Origin: Mesostigma viride
Lineage: Eukaryota; Streptophyta; Mesostigmatophyceae; Mesostigmatales; Mesostigmataceae
Direction of reading: 5' to 3'
NCBI GenBank assembly: GCA_009746045.1
Contig: RPFO01001761.1
Location: 1 to 21,642, forward strand
Length of the DNA: 21,642 bases
The first letter of the stretch is position 1. Each line of letters starts with the position of its first letter. Of this stretch, positions 6,998 to 14,970 are shown one piece after another. The notes beneath the pieces are model-generated. The model saw only the letters and a program-made list of their open reading frames with translations, did no database searches and was not told where the DNA came from. The translations under genes were made by a program, and so were the position numbers.

Positions 6998-8433
6998 GGT
7001 GCCTGAGGTGCTTCCAACGAGGGCACGCACGGCACAACTGCCCCAACAACGACTCCCTGGCCAACGGGGTGGATCTCTGCCCGGGCTGCTGGCACGCACG
7101 TCATCCCCTGGGGCCTCCAGGCAGCCGTTGCAACAGGCCTCGCTACCCAAATCAATGTGAGTTCACTCACCTTATGTACTCTGAGGATGATGATCTCATT
7201 ACCATTGGGGATGGCAACCAGGGCATAATTGATTTTGAGGCAGCAACCTTACTGTCCTCCCAACACCCTGTTCTGGAACCTTACATAAAAGCACTAACCC
7301 CTACTGTTGACAACTCCATAGATATCAAGGAGCTTGCTCATCAGCTGCACCTAGCCATGGGTCATGAAACAGTGGCTGAGGAACTGGCCAGACGGCTGGG
7401 GGGTAGTAGCATGGGAAAACAACTCAGGAATGCAGTAAAACTGGCTAGACAACACTGTCAAGAATGTCAGTTCAATAGCCCCAAACCTCAAAAATGGCAT
7501 ACTGCAACTCCTTCCACCAATAGGGGCATGATAGTGGGGGATGTGATGCACATCAACAAAGATGTCCAACCCTACCTGATCCTAAAAGACTCATGGTCCA
7601 GGTTCACAGTAATGGAACCCCTACCTGGCATGTCTGCAGGGCAGCTACGTGTTGCACTCATGATTGCTTTACCCAGATTCTACCCAGTTGACAGAATTTT
7701 GCTTGATCAACAATTTTCTTGTCTGACTGACCTGGAAGGGTGTGAAGCAATAGAGATTGCTGGGCTGGAAGATCATGAGGGTCAGGGGGTCATTGAAAGA
7801 ACCATCAGATCTGTCAAAACCCTACTAGCCAAAAATCCTTCCAAGGATGCTACTTCAGGGGTCTATTGTGACAGGGCACTCTGGTGTCATGAAATGTGCA
7901 CAACCCTAAACATGAGACCTGTCTTGCATGCCACGTGGGGTGAAGTAATCCCAGCAGGCCTGCAGGCAGGTGTATATCCCCCAGAGGTGATAGCACTGTA
8001 CAACACTGCACGTGCACAAACCTCAGCAAAACTGGCAGAAAAAGATAAAACCCATTCCAGGCCAGTATTCCAAAAAGGTGATCAAGTTCTCTATTACAAG
8101 GAAAACAGCTTTGGTAAGGTTGGAACTTGGCTAGGTCCAGTTACCATCCGTGGATTTACCAAAAACAGCAAGACCGTGGAGGTCAAGCACAATATCAATG
8201 GGAAGCGTCACAGGGTGAGCTGTCATAGAATTAAGAAGTATTATTCTCCCATGGCAGACGTGCCTGGGGAAGAGTCTTTAAGCATGGACTCACTACTTCT
8301 ATCTGGCAACTCCAGCATGCCCAGCAGTAGCTCTGAGCCACCAATTACTGCTGTTGACAGCACCACAGCACCCTCTGTGAACCTTCCACCCTCAGTGAAG
8401 CCAGGCCCACTTCACAACCTGGGGATTGCTTAA
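6727..8433 (+). CDS. Nucleocapsid zinc knuckle plus integrase (second frame of the Copia-like element)
   Basis: This frame is in the -1 register relative to gag, with no convincing ATG at its start, so it is probably made as a Gag fusion. It begins with an Asn/Gln-rich tract encoded by CAA repeats (6815-6970). A CCHC zinc knuckle follows (C-x2-C-x4-H-x4-C, 7000-7041, CLRCFQRGHARHNC). The integrase HHCC domain is H-x4-H-x30-C-x2-C (codons at 7348, 7363, 7456, 7465). The catalytic triad is likely D (7540), D (7705) and E (7795), a D-x29-E spacing, shorter than the usual D-x35-E. A C-terminal tail has GDQVLYYKE...GTWLGPVTI, like the SH3-like GPY/F module that binds DNA or chromatin. No protease motif lies between knuckle and integrase, where Copia elements normally have one. 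The frame stops at 8431-8433. Confidence 0.82.
   Translation, partial: APKTHKSSHQGGSGSQGRGNTWHRVPLHGNPNNNNNNNNNRSQQGNNNNRSQQGQNNNNNRSQQGQNRSQQGNNNNNNNNNQPGNPGGSIRCLRCFQRGHARHNCPNNDSLANGVDLCPGCWHARHPLGPPGSRCNRPRYPNQCEFTHLMYSEDDDLITIGDGNQGIIDFEAATLLSSQHPVLEPYIKALTPTVDNSIDIKELAHQLHLAMGHETVAEELARRLGGSSMGKQLRNAVKLARQHCQECQFNSPKPQKWHTATPSTNRGMIVGDVMHINKDVQPYLILKDSWSRFTVMEPLPGMSAGQLRVALMIALPRFYPVDRILLDQQFSCLTDLEGCEAIEIAGLEDHEGQGVIERTIRSVKTLLAKNPSKDATSGVYCDRALWCHEMCTTLNMRPVLHATWGEVIPAGLQAGVYPPEVIALYNTARAQTSAKLAEKDKTHSRPVFQKGDQVLYYKENSFGKVGTWLGPVTIRGFTKNSKTVEVKHNINGKRHRVSCHRIKKYYSPMADVPGEESLSMDSLLLSGNSSMPSSSSEPPITAVDSTTAPSVNLPPSVKPGPLHNLGIA
7000..7041 (+). other. CCHC zinc knuckle coding segment
   Basis: CLRCFQRGHARHNC matches C-x2-C-x4-H-x4-C exactly. 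It is the nucleic-acid-binding motif of retroelement nucleocapsids and marks the real end of Gag, although it lies in the integrase frame. Confidence 0.9.
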
Positions 8434-10682
8434 CCAGGCACGAGGTAGCTGGGTTGGAAGCATTAGCTCAGCCCCAAGGCACCAAATTGTCTGCCAACCC
8501 TCCCGCTCTGAGGTCAAGATTGGCAGTCGCCTTGCAAGCATTACACAGGTCACATAAGCAACAAGCTGCTGTGGCCGCAGGGTTGGCAAAAGTCTCAGCT
8601 GTGTGCACTAGTCAGGACCCCTGGACCCTGGCAATAGACACTCAGGCACAGGTCAGTGTGATCAGTGCACAAGCCATCCCTGGTCTTGAGATTGCACCTT
8701 CATTTTGGGCACGGGTGCAGGATTTCTCAGGCCAAAGCTCACTGGATGTAGTGGGACAAGTGATGCTCCCTATACTTGGTATTCAGACACCCTTCCAGGT
8801 GGTGGAGGGGTACTCTGGTAACACCTTGTTGGGGGAACCTTTTGTATCCTATCCTGGGGTGCTTATCTCAGCTAATGAGCTCAGTGTCACAGGGGTGGGT
8901 GCAGTTCCTCTGGACCACTTTAAAATCCCTCTCTCCAGTATTGTCCCTGGTATGGATGCTGTCATCAAGGCAGTCAACACTCAGTATGCACCAGGGGAGA
9001 TCCCTGATCTGGACAAGTTAGTGCACAGCCAGTTCCTCCATCCCTCAGCCTTTGGGCTGGGTAAGTGGGACATAGCCATGCACTCACCCCACCAAATCTC
9101 CCACGTCATACAAGAATGCAAAACACAAAAAGGGTTTACCAAGTGGCTGATGGCCATTGTCCACCAAGCCAGGCAGGAATGGGTCCTGCCCAACCCCAAA
9201 AACCCTCAATACAAACCGCCTGTCACCCCTTCATGGGACGTGCCAGAGGGAGCCAAAAAGCTCAGATTAAAATTTGTTCTCAAACAAAAACCACAAAAAG
9301 TGGGCTCCCCAATCTTCCATGCCAGACCATGTGTCACAGAATTAAAGGGGACCTCCACACTGCCAAAAGGGGAAACATACACACCTGGGCTGCAACAAAC
9401 CTCACTCAGGATCATGCTCTCCCTCTTCCTCCACAACCTCAATGCAGGCCAAGACTATGTCTGCAAAGCCACTGATATTAAAAGGGCCTTCCTCAGGGGG
9501 GACCCAGAAAAGGCTGAATCTGTGTGGAAAGGGAAGGTGTACGTGGTAGACACCCCAGCTGTGTGGAAACCTTATATTGATGAGCCCCACCTTATCATCA
9601 ACATTGGGGTGGAAGGGCTTGTCAGTGCCCCAAAAATTTTCAGAGACTCAGCAGAGGAAGTATTCAAAAAGCTCAAGGCCACGTATGATGACCTGGACCC
9701 ATGCTTTTTTGTTGTACCCACCCCCTCTGGACTGCTGTTCTTTGTGTGGCATGGAGATGACCAACTCATTTGTGGGCCTAGAGCTGAGGTGGAAACCTTT
9801 ATTCAGCAGGTCCAGGAATCATATGAGATTGGCAAACAGGTGGAATTGAGCACAACCCCCATCCAGTTCTGTGGCATCATGTTGCAGCTGCATAGGCAGC
9901 CAGATCAGTGGGTCTGCTCTCTCTCCCCTCCTGCAGAATATATCCAAGATTGTCTAGATCTGCTGCAGGACAACTACCTCCCCTTACATATGTGTGCCAC
10001 TGTTCAGGGCAAACTGGGGTGGTGGTCAGCCATCTGTGGGGCTCCCTTAGCTGTCATCAGCAGGGTCACCCATGATGTTCTAGTCAAGATCAAATGCAGT
10101 CACATCAGGAAGTTGGTCAATGACTGTCCCCCCCTCATCCTCCATGGCCTGAATCTGATGGAAGACATCCACATCCAATGTGTCATGGACAGCTCCATGG
10201 AGAGCAGAACAATCAATCAGATGGGGGCACGGGAATCAGGGCTGTTTTTTCTCACCAACAGGTCAGATTACATGTCCCTCACTTCCTGGTACAGCAGGCT
10301 ACACCGCAGAAAACCTGGCAGCAGCAACTCAGCTGAATGTCGTGCTGTGGTGTCTGCTGCATTGCATGCTCGTTCCCTGCAGCACATGCTCACCTGGCTA
10401 CAAACCCAGGCAGGCAGCACATGCAATGTCATCTCACATCTCTATACTGACAGCCAATCTGTGATCAGTTTTCTAACCAAGAAATCTGTCTCTGCTGCTG
10501 TCCACACTGACTTGGATTGGGTGATCCTCAAACAGGAGGCCACCTATTTTTCCAGCTGGACTCATGTGGATGATGAGGACAACCCAGCAGACGCTCTCAC
10601 GAAGCTGCGGGATGCTGCTGGCCAACAGTACCAGCTCCTCTTTCAGAACATGAACCCCTATGATATCAGAGTCAGTGTTTGA
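8358..10682 (+). CDS. pol: Aspartic protease, reverse transcriptase and RNase H (third frame of the Copia-like element)
   Basis: The frame is open from 8358, after a TGA at 8355, and overlaps the integrase frame by about 73 bases in the -1 register. There is no ATG before the protease, so it is probably expressed by recoding, or it was separated by an indel. The protease segment carries LAIDTQAQVSVIS (DTQ codons 8637-8645), a flap-like VQDFSGQSSLDVVGQV and NTLLGEPFV, typical of retropepsins except for Q in place of G in the active-site triplet. The RT has PEGAKKLRLKFVLKQK (about 9246-9293), motif A TDIKRAFL (D at 9474), GLVSAP and motif C HGDD at 9750-9761, where most Copia elements have YVDD. 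The RNase H has D (10188), E (10335), D (10449) and D (10590, NPADALTK). The stop is at 10680. It would mature the particle and copy the RNA into DNA. Confidence 0.88.
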   Translation, partial: QHHSTLCEPSTLSEARPTSQPGDCLTRHEVAGLEALAQPQGTKLSANPPALRSRLAVALQALHRSHKQQAAVAAGLAKVSAVCTSQDPWTLAIDTQAQVSVISAQAIPGLEIAPSFWARVQDFSGQSSLDVVGQVMLPILGIQTPFQVVEGYSGNTLLGEPFVSYPGVLISANELSVTGVGAVPLDHFKIPLSSIVPGMDAVIKAVNTQYAPGEIPDLDKLVHSQFLHPSAFGLGKWDIAMHSPHQISHVIQECKTQKGFTKWLMAIVHQARQEWVLPNPKNPQYKPPVTPSWDVPEGAKKLRLKFVLKQKPQKVGSPIFHARPCVTELKGTSTLPKGETYTPGLQQTSLRIMLSLFLHNLNAGQDYVCKATDIKRAFLRGDPEKAESVWKGKVYVVDTPAVWKPYIDEPHLIINIGVEGLVSAPKIFRDSAEEVFKKLKATYDDLDPCFFVVPTPSGLLFFVWHGDDQLICGPRAEVETFIQQVQESYEIGKQVELSTTPIQFCGIMLQLHRQPDQWVCSLSPPAEYIQDCLDLLQDNYLPLHMCATVQGKLGWWSAICGAPLAVISRVTHDVLVKIKCSHIRKLVNDCPPLILHGLNLMEDIHIQCVMDSSMESRTINQMGARESGLFFLTNRSDYMSLTSWYSRLHRRKPGSSNSAECRAVVSAALHARSLQHMLTWLQTQAGSTCNVISHLYTDSQSVISFLTKKSVSAAVHTDLDWVILKQEATYFSSWTHVDDEDNPADALTKLRDAAGQQYQLLFQNMNPYDIRVSV

Positions 10683-11056
10683 ATAAATGACTGGCCATAG
10701 CACAGTACACAACCACCACACCCCCTTACCACAGCGATAGCTGCTGGGCGCCATAAAATTCAACACATTCGTTGTGGGGTGTGAGTGCTGGCTAGGTCAG
10801 ATTTGTATCCATTTGCAGCTTGAGGACACAAGCTTTGTATCCATTTACTTAATGTGTGCTTCAGTACCTGGCCAAACCAGCCAGCTGTGTACACCTTATT
10901 TAATGTGCAATATAACACCTGGCCAGAACAGCCAGCTGTAACCAACCTGGCTCAACCAGCCATGTCTCTTTTGTACCCCTAATCAACTTAAAAACAATAA
11001 CAATAATGTTGGGGGTGCAGACCTGCATTAAGAAATAAATAATAAAACAATACTGG
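10683..11056 (+). other. Untranslated region between RNase H and the 3' LTR
   Basis: No coding frame. It contains three related short repeats with CTGGC...GCCAG arms (10868-10889, 10919-10940, 10947-10965) and two copies of TTTGTATCCATTT near 10800 and 10835. AATAAA-like signals occur just after the stop and just before the LTR. No polypurine tract abuts the LTR. The nearest G-rich run (GTTGGGGGTG) is about 40 bases away, so the plus-strand primer site is not obvious. Confidence 0.6.
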
Positions 11057-11529
11057 AGTTAGTCTCCATGCTTTGCTGTAGACTAAGTCTCAAAGGCATT
11101 GTGAATACAACGTATGAATAAGCCTTGTAAACCCACGTTGGTATGTGAATATAAATACCACGTGGGCTATGCAGATAGGGATGCTAGTCGAGTCGCATAC
11201 GTTTCCCTAGATAGGTACTTTGGGTACTGAGGTACGTGACAGATGTCAGTACCCAGTATACGTAGTGTCCTGTCATTGGACGGTACTAGAGTATCCTAGA
11301 TAGGGACCGTACTGCAGCGTGCATTGATTTGTGATCGCACGATGCAGTGACTAGGCAGCTACCTGTCATCGTGCGGCCTCGGGCCAACGGTCTGCACCCA
11401 ACGGTCACTGGCGGCGCAGCCGGTGAGAGGAACGTTGATAAAGGGTAAACCTATTTTCTAATGAACCAAGCAATTCATTGCTCCAAGCTTTCAGTGTTCT
11501 CAAGCAATATATCCCACCGCATTCTAACT
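11057..11529 (+). repeat. 3' LTR (473 bp)
   Basis: A direct copy of 3877-4348 with one extra T near 11490. It begins AGTTAG and ends CTAACT. Its TATAAATA is at 11150-11157. The one-base difference over 473 bp indicates recent insertion. Confidence 0.95.
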
Positions 11530-11534
11530 ACTAC
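11530..11534. repeat. 5-bp target site duplication (right copy), ACTAC
   Basis: Matches 3872-3876 exactly and immediately follows CTAACT of the 3' LTR. Confidence 0.9.
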
Positions 11535-11559
11535 CTTGTTAGCATTTGTTACCATTCAG

Positions 11560-11589
11560 GGCTCCAAATGCCCTGAGGCGTTGTTCAAG
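11560..11589 (+). CDS. Candidate 30-bp mini-exon (low support)
   Basis: Between an acceptor-like TTACCATTCAG ending at 11559 and AAG|GTCTGA at 11589/11590, the frame reads GSKCPEALFK with phase 0 at both ends, which fits the terminal exon at 12024. It lies on the far side of the LTR retrotransposon, so the element would be in an intron. The region 11590-12023 has no other coding text that I can support and ends with TTAA repeats. Confidence 0.2.
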
Positions 11590-11976
11590 GTCTGAACAAC
11601 CGTAATTCATTGTGGCTGTTAAGTTCCAGCTTCGTCGGGCATAATTCGTCTAACTATCTAAGTGCAAACGTTGTTTGGAAGGGACTCATTTTGGCCTTAA
11701 TTAAGGATCTGGAGCAGGAGCACGTATTCCATGGACTGATGGGGGTGGGTGCATTAGAACTGAGCCGCGAAGACTAGCTGATCTCACTCTAATCTTATAT
11801 ACCAAGTTGTCTCCTTGATAATATACAAAGTTGTCTCTCTTAATACAAAATCCTAACTACTCTACTCAGTCACGCACCCCTTCCTCCTGGCGTGGGGGAG
11901 GGGGGGCTCTTACATCGCCATGCGTCCAGGCATGATTTGTCTCGCTTCATGTACCATGATTGCCTTTAATTTGACC

Positions 11977-12001
11977 ATTAATTAATTAATTAATTAATTA
12001 A
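11977..12001. repeat. (TTAA)n microsatellite
   Basis: A 25-bp run of ATTA units about 20 bp before the candidate terminal exon. A shorter similar run lies at 3816-3833. Confidence 0.85.
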
Positions 12002-12023
12002 GAACATCCATCCATCCATGCAG

Positions 12024-12119
12024 GACAAGACGCGGTGGAAGAAGATTGTCAAGGCGCACACGCCCGACCCTGTGGGCAAGCCACCTCCCCCCAAGCGGAG
12101 GAGGCGTTTTGATGAGTAG
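12024..12119 (+). CDS. Candidate terminal exon ending in a basic, nuclear-localisation-like tail
   Basis: After CCATCCATGCAG (acceptor ends at 12023) the frame reads DKTRWKKIVKAHTPDPVGK then PPPPKRRRRFDE and a TAG at 12117-12119, 31 codons in all. The Pro-Lys-Arg run resembles a classical nuclear localisation signal. There is no upstream ATG in frame nearby, so this should be a last exon or a remnant. It could be the end of the gene beginning at 783, with the LTR element in one of its introns. The DKTRW..IV text is also reminiscent of the C-termini of some non-LTR polyproteins, so a retroposon remnant is the alternative. Confidence 0.4.
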   Translation, partial: DKTRWKKIVKAHTPDPVGKPPPPKRRRRFDE

Positions 12120-12230
12120 TGCAGTTAGGATTTTCTAGATAGAGTTAGGATAGTTCGATCACGCGGCTTCCTCCACCCCATCCATCATGAAATATGTGCT
12201 ACATGACATCCCCACGGAGGCATGTTAAAA

Positions 12231-12252
12231 TTTAATTTAATTTAATTTAATC
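12231..12252. repeat. (TTTAA)n microsatellite
   Basis: Tandem TTTAA units directly abut the start of the long CCAT/CCCT array. Confidence 0.8.
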
Positions 12253-13262
12253 CATCCATCCATCCATCCATCCCTCCCTCCATCCATCCATCCATCCATC
12301 CCTCCCTCCCTCCCTCCCTCCCTCCCTCCCTCCCTCCCTCCCTCCCTCCTCCCTCCCTCCCTCCCTCCCTCCTCCCTCCCTCCCTCCCTCCTCCCTCCCT
12401 CCCTCCCCCTCCCTCCCTCCCTCCCTCCTCCCTCCCTCCCTCCTCCCTCCCTCCCTCCCTCCTCCCTCCCTCCTCTCCTCCCTCCCTCCTCCCTCCCTCC
12501 CTCCCTCCCTCCCTCCCTCCCTCCTCCCTCTCCCTCCCTCCCTCCTCTCCTCCCTCCCTCCCTCCCTCCCTCCCTCCCTCCCTCCCTCCCTCCCTCCCTC
12601 CTCCCTCCCTCCCTCCCTCCCTCCCTCCCTCCCTCCCTCCCTCCCTCCCTCCCTCCCTCCCTCCCTCCCTCCCTCCTCCTCCCTCCCTCCCTCCCTCCCT
12701 CCCTCCCTCCCTCCCTCCTCCCTCCCTCCCTCCCTCCCTCCCTCCCTCCCTCCTCCCTCCCTCCCTCCCTCCCTCCCTCCCTCCCTCCCTCCCTCCCTCC
12801 CTCCCTCCCTCCCTCCTCCTCCCTCCCTCCCTCCCTCCTCCTCTCCTCCCTCCCTCCCTCCCTCCCTCCTCCTCCTCCTCCCTCCCTCCCTCCCTCCTCC
12901 CTCCTCCTCCCTCCTCCTCCCTCCCTCCTCCCTCCTCCCTCCCTCCCTCCCTCCTCCCTCCCTCCCTCCCTCCCTCCCTCCCTCCCTCCTCCTCCCTCCT
13001 CCCTCCTCCCTCCCTCCCTCCTCCCTCCCTCCCTCCCTCCCTCCCTCCCTCCCTCCCTCCCTCCTCCCTCCCCTCCCTCCCTCCCTCCCTCCCTCCCTCC
13101 CTCCCTCCCTCCCTCCCTCCCTCCTCCTCCCTCCCCCTCCCTCCCTCCCTCCCTCCCCTCCCTCCCTCCCTCCCTCCCTCCCTCCCTCCCTCCCTCCCTC
13201 CCTCCCTCCTCCCTCCCTCCCTCCCTCCCTCCCTCCCTCCCTCCCTCCCTCCATCCATCCAT
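12252..13262. repeat. About 1 kb (CCCT)n minisatellite with CCAT edges
   Basis: The + strand is TCCA repeats at both edges (12252-12300 and 13250-13262) and CCCT repeats between, with frequent CCT or CCCCT slips. The minus strand therefore reads GGGA, the opposite polarity to the 2084-2240 block. The long Gly/Arg/Glu frames on the minus strand are translations of the repeat, not genes. Such mirror-like polypurine-polypyrimidine DNA can form triplex or quadruplex structures. Confidence 0.95.
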
Positions 13263-13476
13263 GATGAAATTTGGTCGGGTAAATTGCAATAGACTCGCCT
13301 TTTGATGACGAACACGCCGATCTAATTTTTGGCAGCCATTGCCCAGGATTTCGCAAGTTATCGCCAGCGGCCTGCCCAGCAGATCTCGCTATTTTTCTGC
13401 ACATTATGGCGGCACCACGCATGTGATCAGTGTGCCTGCGCCCCCTGCCCTCGTCTAGGTGCTATTAAACGTAGCT

Positions 13477-14676
13477 ATGGAGGTCCCCGCATCGTCTTCA
13501 GCTCTTGCCGCCGATTCTATTGATGCCCAGATTGCTGCAAACAAAATCGCCCACGACATTGTCGTCGCCAAGAACGCCGCTAACAAGCGATCCAAGACTT
13601 CGGAAGCAACTTCGGAAGCAACTCCGATAGCTGCTGAAACCTCCTTGCCGGACGCCATTTCTTCCTCATTCTACATGCCAGGCCAGCGTTTGAGCCTGGC
13701 AGACATCGATACCTTACTCGCCTACAATGACGCCGCTGTGACAAGCGTGCTGAAGCTCCGCAACGACAACGACGCCCCGATTCGCCACCCTAAGAGCGGC
13801 CAGGTTATGGAGGCTGCTTCGGATGAATGGCCTCATTGGGATGAGCGCCAGCGTCGGCTTGCCTGTCTTATTTCGTGCTGCCCTGAACTTGTCGAGCTGC
13901 CGGCGACGACCATCGCCAGGCCAGCCCCCGCGACCGATGTTAACGTGCAGCTGCAGGACGTCGCACAGTCTTTTACGACCGTGCAGGGCGACATTAAGGT
14001 CCTGACGGAGGCGTCTGCAGCTGCGACGGCACAATTGCTGGAGCTGAAGAAAGCCATGGCAGCCCCCGCCAAAACTACCACGTTTGCCGACGTCACCGGC
14101 AAGCAGTTGACCACCATCGTTCAACAGGCGGCCAAGTCTGCAGCTACCGCTGCGGTCACCCAGAATGCAGTGCAGCAACGCCAGCGCAATATGGTAATCA
14201 AAGGCTTCCAGACAGGCGCGGCAGCACATGAGACAGCACACTCACTTGCCGAGGAGCTGCGCGGCCCAGCGTTTCTGGGGAAGATGCAGCTCCAGAACCG
14301 TGTTGTCATTGAACGAGCCATTCGGCTGCCAGGCCCTCCGGGCCTGGTCGTCGTCACCATGGCCTCCATGCACGACAAACGCCTCGTGCTGGGAGCACGT
14401 CGTCTGCTCCAGCCCGGCGACTTCAGCCTCGACGAGGACTACACGCCGGCTCAACTGAAGGCGAGGAGCGCGGTGTGGAACAGCACCATCGTCCAGGGGG
14501 AGCGGCGTTGCCACCCTCCATCGCCTGACTACGTATGCATTGAGTCGTCCCCCTCTTCTTCCCCCTCTTTTTCAACCTCCACCGGCGGGCCGCTTCGGCC
14601 ACTTGCCGCTTTCTCTTGGCCTGTTTTTGCGCGATGTCAACGGGATTTTCCATGGTGGCTGTACTTTCGCTCGTAA
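13477..14676 (+). CDS. Stand-alone protein with L1 ORF1-like RNA-binding domain
   Basis: The first in-frame ATG is at 13477 (GCTATGG), just after an in-frame TAG at 13456. The 399-residue product has an Ala/Ser-rich N-terminus, a middle region around LADIDTLLAYNDAAVTSVLKLRNDNDAP and WDERQRRLACLIS, two helical stretches likely to form coiled coils (about 150-195 and 205-235), and an RRM-like block at about 238-333. That block (NMVIKGFQ, VVIERAIRLPG, GLVVVTMASMHDKRLVLGARRLL, FSLDEDYTPAQLKARSAVW) follows the pattern of L1-type ORF1 RNA-binding proteins (Transposase_22 type), whose hallmark is '..I.EDLTP..R..R..L'. The last 60 residues are Ser/Pro-rich and unlike the family. No endonuclease or RT frame follows in the 4.6 kb to the terminus. 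CCCTGCCCTCGTCTAG before 13459 looks like a 3' splice site, so upstream exons are possible. Confidence 0.6.
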   Translation: MEVPASSSALAADSIDAQIAANKIAHDIVVAKNAANKRSKTSEATSEATPIAAETSLPDAISSSFYMPGQRLSLADIDTLLAYNDAAVTSVLKLRNDNDAPIRHPKSGQVMEAASDEWPHWDERQRRLACLISCCPELVELPATTIARPAPATDVNVQLQDVAQSFTTVQGDIKVLTEASAAATAQLLELKKAMAAPAKTTTFADVTGKQLTTIVQQAAKSAATAAVTQNAVQQRQRNMVIKGFQTGAAAHETAHSLAEELRGPAFLGKMQLQNRVVIERAIRLPGPPGLVVVTMASMHDKRLVLGARRLLQPGDFSLDEDYTPAQLKARSAVWNSTIVQGERRCHPPSPDYVCIESSPSSSPSFSTSTGGPLRPLAAFSWPVFARCQRDFPWWLYFRS

Positions 14677-14825
14677 TTACGGGTGGTGCATTAAGCGCAG
14701 GCTTTCGACCTTCCCTTTCAACACCAAACTACTCCATCATCTTGTGTAAGTTAGGGTCTTAGGGGCAGTGCAGCTTGTCTGGACGATCGATCATGCAGAC
14801 AAGCACACGTGACCCTGACCGAAAT

Positions 14826-14970
14826 GATTACCAAAAAAGGACAAATGATTACCGATTTTTACCGATAATTACACATGATTACACATGATTACACGTACAT
14901 GATTACCAAAAAAGGACAAATGATTACCGTTTTTTACCGATGATTACACATGATTACATATGATTACACC
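14826..14970. repeat. AT-rich 75-bp tandem repeat with GATTAC motifs
   Basis: Two copies start at 14826 and 14901 (GATTACCAAAAAAGGACAAA...). Each ends in a run of ATGATTACAC units. No coding frame. It directly precedes the 152-bp satellite. The stretch 14677-14825 before it shows nothing recognisable. Confidence 0.85.

Larger units (their letters stand above)
3877..11529 (+). mobile_element. Ty1/Copia-like LTR retrotransposon, full length, 7.65 kb
   Basis: Two direct LTRs (3877-4348 and 11057-11529) differ by one inserted base and flank Gag, zinc knuckle, integrase, aspartic protease, reverse transcriptase and RNase H sequences on the + strand. Perfect 5-bp duplications lie outside. The RT has Copia-type text (PEGAKKLRLKFVLKQK, TDIKRAFLRGD, GLVSAP, HGDD) and the RNase H is directly C-terminal to it, with integrase upstream of RT, which together place it in Ty1/Copia rather than Ty3/Gypsy. 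Near-identical LTRs mean recent insertion. Oddities are integrase before protease, reading frames in three registers, AG...CT LTR ends and no recognisable primer binding site or polypurine tract. It probably sits in an intron of the host transposon's candidate gene, in the same orientation. Confidence 0.92.

Noticed and set aside
6616-7170. Minus-strand frames with poly-Val, poly-Leu or poly-Cys
   Set aside because: Antisense reading of the CAA repeats inside gag/integrase.
8454-8456. TTG as start of the protease-RT frame
   Set aside because: The frame is open back to 8358 and TTG is not a normal eukaryotic start. Recoding or an indel is more likely.
3877-11529. Ty3/Gypsy assignment because of the GPY/F-like integrase tail
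   Set aside because: Integrase is upstream of RT, and the RT and RNase H text is Copia-type. The tail alone does not outweigh this.
12237-13422. Three overlapping minus-strand frames of 350-391 residues
   Set aside because: All are Gly/Arg/Glu readings of the (CCCT)n array in successive frames, with no independent protein sequence.
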